DNA from: Acetobacter aceti
Lineage (GTDB): Bacteria > Pseudomonadota > Alphaproteobacteria > Acetobacterales > Acetobacteraceae
Direction of reading: 5' to 3'
Length of the DNA: 64,000 nt
Assembly: GCF_002005445.1 (NCBI RefSeq)
Contig: NZ_CP014692.1
Coordinates: 2,232,001-2,296,000 of the forward strand
This document shows, in pieces, positions 1-7,722 of the stretch (position 1 is the first letter of the stretch; the number at the start of each line of letters is the position of its first letter). Below the pieces are notes generated by a model. It saw nothing but the letters and a program-made list of their open reading frames with translations, was not told where the DNA came from and searched no databases. Both the position numbers and the translations under genes were made by a program.

Positions 1-62
1 TTTCAGCGGGAGACGTTGCTGAAATGCGCGCGAAACTCGACCTGAAACATCCTCTGCCGTAA
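1..62 (+). CDS. C-terminal end of a truncated upstream gene (possibly murJ)
   Basis: A frame open from the window edge reads about 19 codons and stops with TAA at 60-62, ending in the residues AKLDLKHPLP. It lies 42 bases upstream of trpS on the same strand. The fragment is too short to identify. In many alphaproteobacteria the lipid II flippase gene murJ/mviN lies just upstream of trpS, so that is the leading guess, resting on context alone. Confidence 0.4.
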   Translation, partial: SAGDVAEMRAKLDLKHPLP

Positions 63-104
63 GACAGGGACTGACCGTCGCGACCAGGGATCTGAGCAGC
101 AAGA

Positions 105-1100
105 ATGACACGTGTATTTTCCGGCATCCAGCCGACCGGTATACCTCACCTCGGCAACTATCTTGGTGCGATTCAGAACTGGGTCGCGTTGCAGGCTAAC
201 CATGAATGTATCTTCTGTCTGGTTGATCTTCACGCCCTGACGGTCTGGCAGAATCCTGCTGACCTGAGAGCGCAGACCCGCCAGCAGACCGCCGTTCTGC
301 TCGCATCGGGAATCGACCCCGAGAAGCATATCCTGTTCAATCAGTCCGCTGTCAGCGCCCATACGCGACTCGGATGGATTTTTAACTGTGTGTCCCGCCT
401 CGGCTGGCTCAACCGGATGACCCAGTTCAAGGACAAGGTAGGCAAGGATCGGGAAAATCATTCAGCTGGCCTGTATGTCTATCCCAACCTGATGGCTGCC
501 GACATTCTGGCCTACAAGGCCGTGAAGGTGCCTGTGGGCGATGACCAGCGCCAGCATGTCGAACTGGCCAACGACATCGTCAAGAAATTCAACCACGATT
601 ACGAGGTCGAGTTTTTTCAGGAAATCGAAGCCTTCGTTCCGGCGCAGGCCGCCCGTGTGATGAGTCTGCGCGACGGCTTGAAAAAGATGTCCAAGTCCGA
701 TCCGTCAGCACAAAGCCGTATCGACCTGACAGATGACGCCGATACGATTGCGCTCAAGATAAAGCGCGCCAAAACCGACCCGGAGCCATTGCCCTCCTCT
801 CTGGAAGGGCTGACGGACCGGCCTGAAGCCCGCAACCTCGTCGGTCTGTATGCAGCGATGGACAATCTGACACCGGAACAGGTTCTCGCCCGGCATGGCG
901 GGGAAGGCTTCGGTCCTTTCAAAAAGGCGCTGGCGGATGTCATGATCGCCCGTATCGAACCGATCGCAAAAGAGACCAGCCGCCTGCTGGACGACACAGG
1001 ACATCTCGATCATGTGTTGCGCACCGGAGCCGCGCGAGCGGCGGCCATCGCCAACCCGATCGTGGATGAAGTGGAGCAGATCGTCGGTCTTCTGAAATAA
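105..1100 (+). CDS. trpS: Tryptophanyl-tRNA synthetase
   Basis: This is the class Ic aminoacyl-tRNA synthetase that charges tRNA-Trp in the cytoplasm. The 331-residue length is normal for bacterial TrpS. The N-terminus reads SGIQPTGIPHLGNYLGA, with HLGN as the HIGH-type ATP signature. The second signature KMSKSD is near residue 198 and is followed by the usual SRIDL-type helix. The motif GDDQRQHVELA in the tryptophan pocket is also typical. The gene starts 42 bases after the preceding stop and is followed 18 bases later by pncC on the same strand, so the two are probably co-transcribed. Confidence 0.97.
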   Translation: MTRVFSGIQPTGIPHLGNYLGAIQNWVALQANHECIFCLVDLHALTVWQNPADLRAQTRQQTAVLLASGIDPEKHILFNQSAVSAHTRLGWIFNCVSRLGWLNRMTQFKDKVGKDRENHSAGLYVYPNLMAADILAYKAVKVPVGDDQRQHVELANDIVKKFNHDYEVEFFQEIEAFVPAQAARVMSLRDGLKKMSKSDPSAQSRIDLTDDADTIALKIKRAKTDPEPLPSSLEGLTDRPEARNLVGLYAAMDNLTPEQVLARHGGEGFGPFKKALADVMIARIEPIAKETSRLLDDTGHLDHVLRTGAARAAAIANPIVDEVEQIVGLLK

Positions 1101-1118
1101 CCATCTGGAGAAACAGCC

Positions 1119-1622
1119 ATGACCGCCATCCTGCCCCCGGAAGTGCTCAAAAAATCCGCGTCGGTTCTTGAGTTACTGAAAGCGGCAGGGCTGATGGTCG
1201 TGACAGCGGAAAGCTGCACGGGCGGTCTTGTGGCGGGTTCGCTGACGGCCCACAGCGGATCGTCCGCGGCGGTCACGGGTGGCTTCGTCACCTACTCCAA
1301 TGCCATGAAACAGGCGACGCTCGGTGTTCCGGCTGAGATGCTCGAGCGATGGGGCGCCGTGAGCGAACAGGTTGCGCAGGCGATGGCTGAAGGTGCGCTT
1401 GCACGCGCACCGGGCGCCGGTATTGCCGTCTCGCTGACTGGGGTTGCGGGACCGGATGGCGGGAGCGAAACGAAGCCCGTCGGGCTGGTGTGGTTCGGTC
1501 TGCAACAGGCTGACCGACCACCTTTCACACAAAAACAGATCTTTGATGGAAACAGAACGGAGGTGCGTGCGCAGGCGGTTCTCCACGCCCTGAAGCTGAT
1601 ACAGGACAGTATCCGGGTTTGA
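1119..1622 (+). CDS. pncC: Nicotinamide-nucleotide amidohydrolase (CinA C-terminal domain protein)
   Basis: Deamidates nicotinamide mononucleotide to nicotinate mononucleotide in pyridine nucleotide salvage. At 167 residues it is the stand-alone CinA C-terminal domain, without the MoCF-like N-terminal half of full CinA. The diagnostic segment TAESCTGGLVAGSLT lies near residue 28, followed by GGFVTYSNAMKQ and GVAGPDGGSETKPVG. A GGAG ribosome-binding site precedes the ATG. It follows trpS by 18 bases. No competence genes are adjacent, so a house-keeping NAD-salvage role is the simplest reading. Confidence 0.9.
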   Translation: MTAILPPEVLKKSASVLELLKAAGLMVVTAESCTGGLVAGSLTAHSGSSAAVTGGFVTYSNAMKQATLGVPAEMLERWGAVSEQVAQAMAEGALARAPGAGIAVSLTGVAGPDGGSETKPVGLVWFGLQQADRPPFTQKQIFDGNRTEVRAQAVLHALKLIQDSIRV

Positions 1623-1932
1623 TTTTCCGAAGTCTTTGTGCGTCACGGCTAACGCGTCCGCTGCTTTATTGTGAACCAGCCCGGAAGCTCTTTCCTCCAT
1701 CGACACCGGAACCCTTGTCGGAAGTTCACTCCCTCAGTGGACCCAGACCGGCTGATCCCGCGTTCGGCAGACAGGAACGACGACTTTCCGCTCCATCTGG
1801 CTGATACAGAGATCATCCGGCGCACCGCGTGTCCTCATAGCGCTTTTCCCAAAAGGCTCAATCGGGCAGACTGCCTGCCGGAATTCAGACAGCCCGCGAC
1901 AAGCGAACTTTTACTGAGATCTGGTCAGGACT
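1623..1932. other. Intergenic region between convergent pncC and mscS-type genes
   Basis: About 310 bases between two convergent genes. Short open frames cross it, but none has a convincing ribosome-binding site, a recognisable motif or normal codon use. No clear terminator hairpin with a T run was seen. It may hold the decayed remains of a gene, but nothing identifiable. Confidence 0.5.
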
Positions 1933-2745
1933 TCATGCACCGGCACGTGCGCTGATACCAAGGCGATAACCTTCCCTGCTGAGACTCTTGATGGCTGCTT
2001 CGGCATACTTCGCTGTCAGCGCTGTTGTGTTTCCGGGAGCGCAGCAGAAGCACAGCGATACAGCAATATTCGCCGCCTGCGGCAGGAAAGACACTGAAGG
2101 AGCCGGGGTGGTCAGAACCAGTTCGTCACCTTGCAGCAGGCTCAGCAGAAGAGAGCGAGCCTTGTCGAGGTCGTCTCCATAGTCAATCAGCAGACCAACC
2201 GTGGCGACGACACTCTCGGCCTGCGAACTGTTGACCACGATATTGTTCGATAACGTCCCGTTCGGCACGTAAATGAACTTGTTGCTCGCATCCCGAAGCA
2301 CTGTGCGGAACATTTCTATCGAAACCACCGTGCCTGAGCTTCCGCCGGCGGTGATCGCGTCTCCGACCTCGAAAGGGCGAAACAGAAGGATCAGCACGCC
2401 TCCTGCGAAATTGGCGAGACTTCCCTGCAGCGCCATGCCGACAGCCAGACCGGCAGCACCAAGCACAGCGACAAAGGAGGTGGTCGCAATACCGACCATT
2501 GAGGCCACACTGATCAGCAGCAGCGCCTTCAGCAGAAGGCCCACGACGCTGAGAAGAAACCCGCGCAAAGTCGGCTCAATGTGACTGGCCGCCATCATCC
2601 GGCCCATCGCGCGGGTCACCATGTTGATGATGGTCCAGCCCACCATCAGGACAATGAGAGCCAGAACAAACTGCCCCACATATCCCAGAATGACCGGCAT
2701 CCAGCCGTTAAACTGCGTCCACAGTGAAGTGACCTGATTTGGCAT
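1933..2745 (-). CDS. Small-conductance mechanosensitive channel (MscS family)
   Basis: An inner-membrane channel of the short MscS type (270 residues with the chosen start), which opens under hypo-osmotic membrane tension. Three hydrophobic segments fall in the first ~110 residues. The third carries the Gly/Ala-rich pore helix (AVLGAAGLAVGMALQGSLAN), followed by FRPFEVGDAI and PNGTLSNNIVVN of the beta domain, both hallmark MscS sequences. The start is set at ATG 2745 because a GAGG motif sits six bases upstream; the longer frame would begin with TTG. It appears monocistronic. Confidence 0.93.
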   Translation of the reverse strand: MPNQVTSLWTQFNGWMPVILGYVGQFVLALIVLMVGWTIINMVTRAMGRMMAASHIEPTLRGFLLSVVGLLLKALLLISVASMVGIATTSFVAVLGAAGLAVGMALQGSLANFAGGVLILLFRPFEVGDAITAGGSSGTVVSIEMFRTVLRDASNKFIYVPNGTLSNNIVVNSSQAESVVATVGLLIDYGDDLDKARSLLLSLLQGDELVLTTPAPSVSFLPQAANIAVSLCFCCAPGNTTALTAKYAEAAIKSLSREGYRLGISARAGA

Positions 2746-3113
2746 AAGCATCCTCAATCGTTTGACAGGTGTCTGAAAGAGACTTTGTTAGCGGATTATA
2801 ATCCAAATGTAGGCTGATCATGATCTTGGTCTTGCCCCTGCACACACGGCACTGCCGCAATGCGCCAAAACCCCGGGGGTAAAGAAACTGGGTCACCATG
2901 GGCCTCAGGCAAAGGCTACATGATGAAGCCGGATAAGGAAAAAGGCTTTTCCCACTAAAGAATCTGGCCTGTCTGCATGGCAAAACAGATATCCGGATTT
3001 CCTGTCGGGAATCTCTTTCTGTTCCCGGCCTCCAACCCGATGTTCACTATTCTCCCGATACTCTCATATCCTTCCCTCTTGAGATTACCTCCGGAAAGTC
3101 TATCTCTTCACCC
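2746..3113. other. Divergent promoter region between mscS-type gene and hslV
   Basis: About 370 bases separate these divergent genes. A perfect 12-base palindrome, GGATTATAATCC, lies at 2793-2804 and contains TATAAT on both strands, so it may be a promoter or operator for the channel gene. A heat-shock-like promoter is proposed separately next to hslV. No gene with a credible start was seen here. Confidence 0.5.
3078..3105 (+). promoter_or_regulatory. Possible RpoH (sigma-32) promoter of hslVU
   Basis: CTTGAG at 3078-3083 and CTATCT at 3100-3105, 16 bases apart, resemble the alphaproteobacterial RpoH consensus (CTTG, spacer, CYTATNT). hslVU is a classic heat-shock operon. Transcription from here would begin only a few bases before the hslV ATG at 3114. 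No Shine-Dalgarno sequence is visible, so hslV may be translated from a nearly leaderless mRNA. The match is by eye and the spacer is a little short. Confidence 0.35.
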
Positions 3114-3704
3114 ATGAATACAAATTCGTCTTCTCCCCACGATCCCGTCGGCTGGCATGGCACCACCATCATCTGCGTACGTCGCGATGGAGAAGTCGCC
3201 ATGGCTGGTGACGGGCAGGTCACCCTCGGCTCCACAGTCGTCAAGGGCAATGCCCGTAAAGTCCGTCGTATCGGTGCAAAGCAGCAGGTTCTCGCCGGTT
3301 TTGCCGGCGCGACAGCCGATGCGTTCACTCTTCTGGAACGACTTGAAGCCAAGCTGGACCGCTTCCCCAACCAGCTTGAACGCGCCTGTGTGGAACTGGC
3401 GAAAGACTGGCGCACCGATCGGTATCTGCGTCGACTGGAGGCCATGCTGATCGTCGCCGACCAGCATGGTTCCTATACGGTGACAGGCAACGGTGATGTG
3501 CTCTCACCAGAAGACGGGATCATCGCCATCGGGTCCGGTGGGAACTACGCCCTCTCCGCAGCGCGGGCCCTGCTGCCGATCGACGGACTGACCGCAAGCG
3601 AGATCGCACAGCGGGCCATGAAGATCGCAGGAGATATCTGCGTCTACACCAACTATTCCGTGACGATTGAAACCCTGCGCTCAGATGACGAGAAGGTGGC
3701 GTAA
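3114..3704 (+). CDS. hslV: ATP-dependent protease subunit HslV (ClpQ)
   Basis: Proteolytic subunit of the HslUV proteasome-like complex. The catalytic N-terminal threonine is expected at Thr17 after removal of a 16-residue propeptide ending in WHG, giving the mature start [10 protein letters not shown]. The conserved AGDGQVTLG and GNARKVRRI follow. At 196 residues the length fits alphaproteobacterial HslV, whose propeptide also contains WHG. No ribosome-binding site is visible before the ATG. hslU begins three bases after the stop. Confidence 0.97.
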   Translation: MNTNSSSPHDPVGWHGTTIICVRRDGEVAMAGDGQVTLGSTVVKGNARKVRRIGAKQQVLAGFAGATADAFTLLERLEAKLDRFPNQLERACVELAKDWRTDRYLRRLEAMLIVADQHGSYTVTGNGDVLSPEDGIIAIGSGGNYALSAARALLPIDGLTASEIAQRAMKIAGDICVYTNYSVTIETLRSDDEKVA

Positions 3705-3707
3705 CCA

Positions 3708-5021
3708 ATGACCATCAATCATTTCTCCCCCGCCGAGACCGTCACCGAACTCGATCGCTACATCATCGGCCAGCAGGACGCGAAACGTGCTGTCGCCATT
3801 GCGTTGCGCAACCGCTGGCGTCGTGCGCAGCTTCCCGAGGGTCTGCGTGAGGAAGTCGTTCCCAAGAACATCCTGATGATCGGCCCGACCGGGTGCGGCA
3901 AGACCGAGATCGCGCGCCGTCTGGCCAAGCTGGCTCAGGCCCCTTTCATCAAGATCGAGGCCACCAAGTTCACCGAGGTCGGTTATGTCGGTCGGGACGT
4001 CGAGAGCATCATCCGTGACCTCGTGGAAAACGCCATCGTCATGCTGCGTGAACAGCGCCGCAAGGATGTGCGTCCGCGTGCCGAGGAAGCTGCAGAAGAG
4101 CGTCTTGTCGTTATTCTGGCTGGCGAGACTTCCTCTGCCGACACACGCTCGCATTTCCGCAAGCTGGTAAGAAGCGGCACACTGGACGACAAGGAAATCG
4201 AAATCGCCATCACTCCCGATCCGGCAGGCCAGAGCGGAGGTGACGTGCCCGGGATGCCCCCCGGCGGCACGATGAATTTCGGCGACATGATGAAGAACAT
4301 CATGGGCCGTGCACCGCAGACACGACGCCTGACCGTTGCCGCTGCCCGCGAACAGATCATTCGCGAGGAAGCTGACAAACTGCTGGACAATGATGCGCTC
4401 AACCGCGATGCCGTCCAGCACGTACAGGATAATGGCATCGTCTTCCTCGACGAAATCGACAAGGTCTGCGCGCGCTCTTCCGAAGGATTCCGTGGTGCGG
4501 ATGTGTCGCGTGAAGGTGTGCAGCGCGATCTGCTACCGTTGATTGAAGGCACGACCGTCTCGACGAAATATGGTTTCGTAAAAACCGACCATATTCTCTT
4601 CATCGCTTCCGGCGCGTTCCATCTTGCGAAACCGTCTGATCTCCTCCCGGAACTTCAGGGCCGTCTGCCCATTCGCGTGGAACTCCAGCCGCTGAACCGT
4701 GACGACCTCCGGCGCATTCTGACCGAACCGGAACATTCCCTGTGCAAACAGTATGTCTCCCTGATCGGCACGGAAGGCGTGACCCTCACCTTCACGGATG
4801 GCGCGGTGGATGCTCTTGCCGAGCTTGCCGCCGATGTGAACGAGCGTGTCGAGAATATCGGCGCACGTCGCCTGGCCACGGTCATGGAAAAGCTGCTGGA
4901 AGATGTCTCTTTCACGGCGTCTGAACATGAAGGCGAGACCATCACGATTGACGCGGATCTCGTCCGTGATCGCGTGGCGCCACTTGCCCGGCAGGGCGAT
5001 CTCAGCCGGTTCATTCTCTGA
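3708..5021 (+). CDS. hslU: ATP-dependent protease ATPase subunit HslU (ClpY)
   Basis: AAA+ unfoldase that feeds substrates into HslV. The order is the N-terminal [22 protein letters not shown] box, Walker A GPTGCGKT near residue 62, the variable I domain (about residues 110-235), Walker [10 protein letters not shown] near residue 245, the GYVGRDVES pore loop near residue 92, and the C-terminal RFIL tail that docks into HslV. The 437-residue length is standard. A strong AAGGTGG site overlaps the end of hslV, and the stop overlaps the next start (TGATG), so hslV-hslU-sufE form one operon. Confidence 0.98.
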   Translation: MTINHFSPAETVTELDRYIIGQQDAKRAVAIALRNRWRRAQLPEGLREEVVPKNILMIGPTGCGKTEIARRLAKLAQAPFIKIEATKFTEVGYVGRDVESIIRDLVENAIVMLREQRRKDVRPRAEEAAEERLVVILAGETSSADTRSHFRKLVRSGTLDDKEIEIAITPDPAGQSGGDVPGMPPGGTMNFGDMMKNIMGRAPQTRRLTVAAAREQIIREEADKLLDNDALNRDAVQHVQDNGIVFLDEIDKVCARSSEGFRGADVSREGVQRDLLPLIEGTTVSTKYGFVKTDHILFIASGAFHLAKPSDLLPELQGRLPIRVELQPLNRDDLRRILTEPEHSLCKQYVSLIGTEGVTLTFTDGAVDALAELAADVNERVENIGARRLATVMEKLLEDVSFTASEHEGETITIDADLVRDRVAPLARQGDLSRFIL

Positions 5022-5476
5022 TGCTCGACAACGCTTTTGTCCGCCCGGAGGACGATACCGCTGCGGACGCCATTGAAGCGATTGGCGATGAACTGGCGCT
5101 GTTTGATGACTGGATGGACCGTTACCAGTACATCATCGAACTGGGACGTAAACTGCCGCCCTTCCCCAGGGAATGGATGGATGACGCCCATCGCGTTCCC
5201 GGCTGCCAGAGTCAGGTCTGGCTTGAAGCCCGGATGAATGACGGAACGATGTATTTCGCCGGCGCATCGGACGCCGCCATCGTGATGGGACTCGTGGCGC
5301 TGCTGCTACGGGTTTATTCAGGACGCAGCCCCGACGAAATCCTGGCAACAGAACCCTCCTTCCTGAGCGATCTGGGATTGGTGCAGGCGCTCTCCACCAA
5401 TCGGGGCAATGGTGTGGAAGCGATGGCGCGTGCCATTCGCTCGGCGGCCGCGCAGGAAAAAGAGCGGCGGGACTGA
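5021..5476 (+). CDS. sufE: SufE-family Fe-S assembly sulfur acceptor
   Basis: SufE accepts persulfide sulfur from the SufS cysteine desulfurase for iron-sulfur cluster assembly. The 151-residue protein has the diagnostic VPGCQSQVWL segment near residues 57-66, in which the cysteine is the sulfur acceptor, and the DLGLVQALSTNRGNG segment near residue 120. Its ATG overlaps the hslU stop by one base, so translational coupling is likely. No other suf gene is nearby. Confidence 0.92.
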   Translation: MLDNAFVRPEDDTAADAIEAIGDELALFDDWMDRYQYIIELGRKLPPFPREWMDDAHRVPGCQSQVWLEARMNDGTMYFAGASDAAIVMGLVALLLRVYSGRSPDEILATEPSFLSDLGLVQALSTNRGNGVEAMARAIRSAAAQEKERRD

Positions 5477-5492
5477 TATGCCTTTCTGTATT

Positions 5493-5534
5493 TCAGAGAG
5501 CACATGTAAAAATATGTTAGCTCCTGCTCTCTGA
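5493..5534. terminator. Hairpin between convergent sufE and the MocR-type gene
   Basis: A perfect 10-base inverted repeat, TCAGAGAGCA at 5493-5502 and TGCTCTCTGA at 5525-5534, with a 22-base A/T-rich loop. It lies in the 66-base gap between two convergent genes and could end transcription from both sides. Neither side has a long T run, so efficiency is uncertain. Confidence 0.5.
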
Positions 5535-5542
5535 CATAACAC

Positions 5543-6973
5543 TTACTGTTTCAGGACCTGTTCAAGGACCGAGCAGAATTTCCGAATGGTGTTTTCATTC
5601 GCATCAGCAAACCCCACGATCAGCCCTTCCATTGTTCCCGACAGCGAGTGTGTGGACAGACGGGCCGGACGAAACCCGTGATGAGCGAGAGCTGTCAGAG
5701 CGTCAGTCTCCCGACCACCCGCATGAAAGCGCACGGCAAGTTGCACGCCCCCATCAGGCTCTTTCACCTCGACAGCATCATTGCATGACAAAGCCTGGAA
5801 AAGAGCCTTGCCCCGGTTTTCATAAATTCGGGAAATACGTCGCAACTGACCACGATATAGCCCTGAGCGCATCATATCCGCCAGAACAAGCTGGGCATGC
5901 ACATTCGCCATGATCCCGATATTGCGGATCGCTGCACGAAAAGGCCCGACCAGTCTTTCCGGCACGGCCATCCAGCCGACCCTCAGACCAGGCAACAGAA
6001 CCTTTGAAGCAGAGCTGAGATAGATGACCTCTTCTCCAGCCGCGTGTGCTGTCAGTGCCGCAATCTCCTTGCCGCGCCAGAGAAATTCGCTGTCATAATC
6101 ATCTTCCAGCACCATGGCCTGCATGCTCCTGGCTTTTTCCAGAAGCATCATTCTTCGTGAAAGAGAAAGACGACAGCCTAAAGGATACTGATTTGAAGGC
6201 GTGATATAGATCAGCCGTGTCTGATCGGGCAGTAAATCCGGGTCCAATCCGTCGTCATCAACGGGAACAGGCGCAACAGTCAGACCCGCGCCAAGAAAGG
6301 CTGTTCTGGCGCCGAGATGACAGGGGTCCTCCACCGCCGCGCATTCTCCCGGATCGGTCATGACCTGTGCAATCAGCGAGAGTGAAGCCTGCGTACCCGT
6401 CGTCACCAGAATCTGGTCCGGTGAAACCGTGATGCCCCGGTCTGTGAATAGCCGTTCCGCCAGAACGGCTCTTAATGCCGGCGCCCCATAAGGAGAACCG
6501 TAAGCAGAGAGCGCGCCATGTTTCCGGCGCGCCATCTGCCTCGATAATCGCGCCCATTCCTGCGCTGGAAACAGCGCTTCATCCGGCACACCCGGAGACA
6601 TCCTTCCCTGATCGGCCACAAAGCTATTCCGGCGCAAATCCTTGCAGATTCCCTGCCCTCTTTTCGACAGATCATGAGAGAAAGAGGATGTTTCTGATTT
6701 AACAGGCCATTCCGGAACATGAATTGCAGGCACGGCCCCCTGACGGACCGACAGAACACCTTCCGCGCGCAGAAGTTCATAGGCAGCGTTCACGGTCGTG
6801 CGGGAAACGCCAAGACTTTCAGCCGCTTTTCGGCTTGATGGCAGCTTCGAGCCTTTTTTTATCCGACCCTCCCGAATGGCGGCCAGAATATCCCGATAGA
6901 GCTGAACAGGCATCGTATCCTGACCATCCGCAGAGAGCAGACAGAAGGCAGGCAGAAAAACTGGTCTGTTCAT
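5543..6973 (-). CDS. MocR-type (GntR family, aminotransferase-fused) transcriptional regulator
   Basis: A PLP-binding regulator: an N-terminal winged-helix GntR domain (about residues 15-80, with LPSSRKAAESLGVSRTT) joined to a class I aminotransferase-like domain. The latter keeps NQYPLG, DDYDSEF and the PLP lysine in SSASKVLLPGLRVGW. The start at ATG 6973 gives 476 residues, normal for MocR proteins; a longer open frame would run into the divergent neighbour. It is divergent from a PNPOx-fold flavoprotein, a common pairing for PdxR/MocR regulators, so vitamin B6 or an amino-compound ligand is likely but unproven. Confidence 0.9.
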   Translation of the reverse strand: MNRPVFLPAFCLLSADGQDTMPVQLYRDILAAIREGRIKKGSKLPSSRKAAESLGVSRTTVNAAYELLRAEGVLSVRQGAVPAIHVPEWPVKSETSSFSHDLSKRGQGICKDLRRNSFVADQGRMSPGVPDEALFPAQEWARLSRQMARRKHGALSAYGSPYGAPALRAVLAERLFTDRGITVSPDQILVTTGTQASLSLIAQVMTDPGECAAVEDPCHLGARTAFLGAGLTVAPVPVDDDGLDPDLLPDQTRLIYITPSNQYPLGCRLSLSRRMMLLEKARSMQAMVLEDDYDSEFLWRGKEIAALTAHAAGEEVIYLSSASKVLLPGLRVGWMAVPERLVGPFRAAIRNIGIMANVHAQLVLADMMRSGLYRGQLRRISRIYENRGKALFQALSCNDAVEVKEPDGGVQLAVRFHAGGRETDALTALAHHGFRPARLSTHSLSGTMEGLIVGFADANENTIRKFCSVLEQVLKQ

Positions 6974-7011
6974 TTTCGGATATTCTGGTTCTCGATTCAG
7001 GCCAGTTGAAA
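6961..7011. promoter_or_regulatory. Candidate MocR operator in divergent intergenic region
   Basis: CTGGT occurs as a direct repeat (6961-6965 and 6985-6989), and CCAG at 7002-7005 forms an inverted partner, all within 45 bases around the regulator start. Other MocR regulators bind spaced direct repeats plus an inverted copy in the same arrangement. A TTGAAA at 7006-7011 could be the -35 of the rightward gene, although no good -10 was found. Assignment is tentative. Confidence 0.3.
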
Positions 7012-7051
7012 CCCTATCACAGACATCGATCAGTCTTGAAGGGATCTTTCC

Positions 7052-7693
7052 ATGCGACCGAATTATGCACGCGCCCGGCAACAGAAACGGGCCCATTACG
7101 ATGATGCGACCGTGCGTGACATTCTCTCAGGTGGACTGGTAGGCCATGTCGGTTTCATCGCCGAAGGGCGTCCCATGGTCATTCCCATGGCCTACGCACT
7201 TGTGGACGACACACTCTATCTGCATGGAGCGTCAAAGACCCGTCTGGCGCTTCTTGATGCGACGCCGCTCTGCCTCACAGTGACCCATCTCACCGGAATC
7301 GTTGCTGCACGCTCAGCTTTTCATCACTCGGTCAACTACCGCTCCGTTGTCGTCCATGGTCTGGCGCGTCGGGTTGAAGGCGAGGAGTTCGACATGGCCC
7401 TGAACGCCATCACCGAACATCTGCTACCCGGCCGCATTTCGGAAGTCCGGCCCATGTCGGAGCAGGAACGGAAGGCGACGGGCGTGGTCGCACTCGATAT
7501 TGAATATGCAAGCGCCAAGGTCAGAACCGGTCCGCCTGTCGATGATGACAGTGATCTGACGCTTGGTCTGTGGGCAGGTGTCATACCCGTTACGACTGCC
7601 CTGGGAACGGGCGTTCAGGACGCCCATACACCTGCCGGGGTTCCTGCCCCACCTTCAGTCGGGGAGGCACGCAGGAAGTTCTCAGGAGCCTGA
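7052..7693 (+). CDS. Pyridoxamine 5'-phosphate oxidase-fold flavin-nucleotide-binding protein
   Basis: A 213-residue cytoplasmic protein of the split-barrel FMN-binding family. Typical features are the early LVGHVGFIAEGRPMVIPMAYALVD strand region (quoted here only as a marker), YLHGASKTRLALL, and FHHSVNYRSVVVHGLARRV. It is not a canonical PdxH; this subfamily is usually annotated as flavin-nucleotide-binding or PNPOx-like. An AAGGGA site precedes the ATG. The divergent MocR-type regulator is probably its controller. The substrate is not known. Confidence 0.85.
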   Translation: MRPNYARARQQKRAHYDDATVRDILSGGLVGHVGFIAEGRPMVIPMAYALVDDTLYLHGASKTRLALLDATPLCLTVTHLTGIVAARSAFHHSVNYRSVVVHGLARRVEGEEFDMALNAITEHLLPGRISEVRPMSEQERKATGVVALDIEYASAKVRTGPPVDDDSDLTLGLWAGVIPVTTALGTGVQDAHTPAGVPAPPSVGEARRKFSGA

Positions 7694-7694
7694 A

Positions 7695-7722
7695 CCCGGA
7701 AGCTTGCGCCTCAGCTTCCGGG
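7695..7722. terminator. Hairpin shared by convergent gene ends
   Basis: A perfect 9-base inverted repeat, CCCGGAAGC at 7695-7703 and GCTTCCGGG at 7714-7722, with a 10-base loop. It starts just after the PNPOx-like stop and overlaps the last codons and stop of the convergent kinase gene. It is GC-rich but has no T tract, so it may act as a weak bidirectional terminator or mRNA 3'-end stabiliser. Confidence 0.45.

Noticed and set aside
2793..2804. GGATTATAATCC palindrome as a firm operator
   Set aside because: It is perfect, but short and AT-centred; no suitable -35 was found, so it is mentioned only within the intergenic note.
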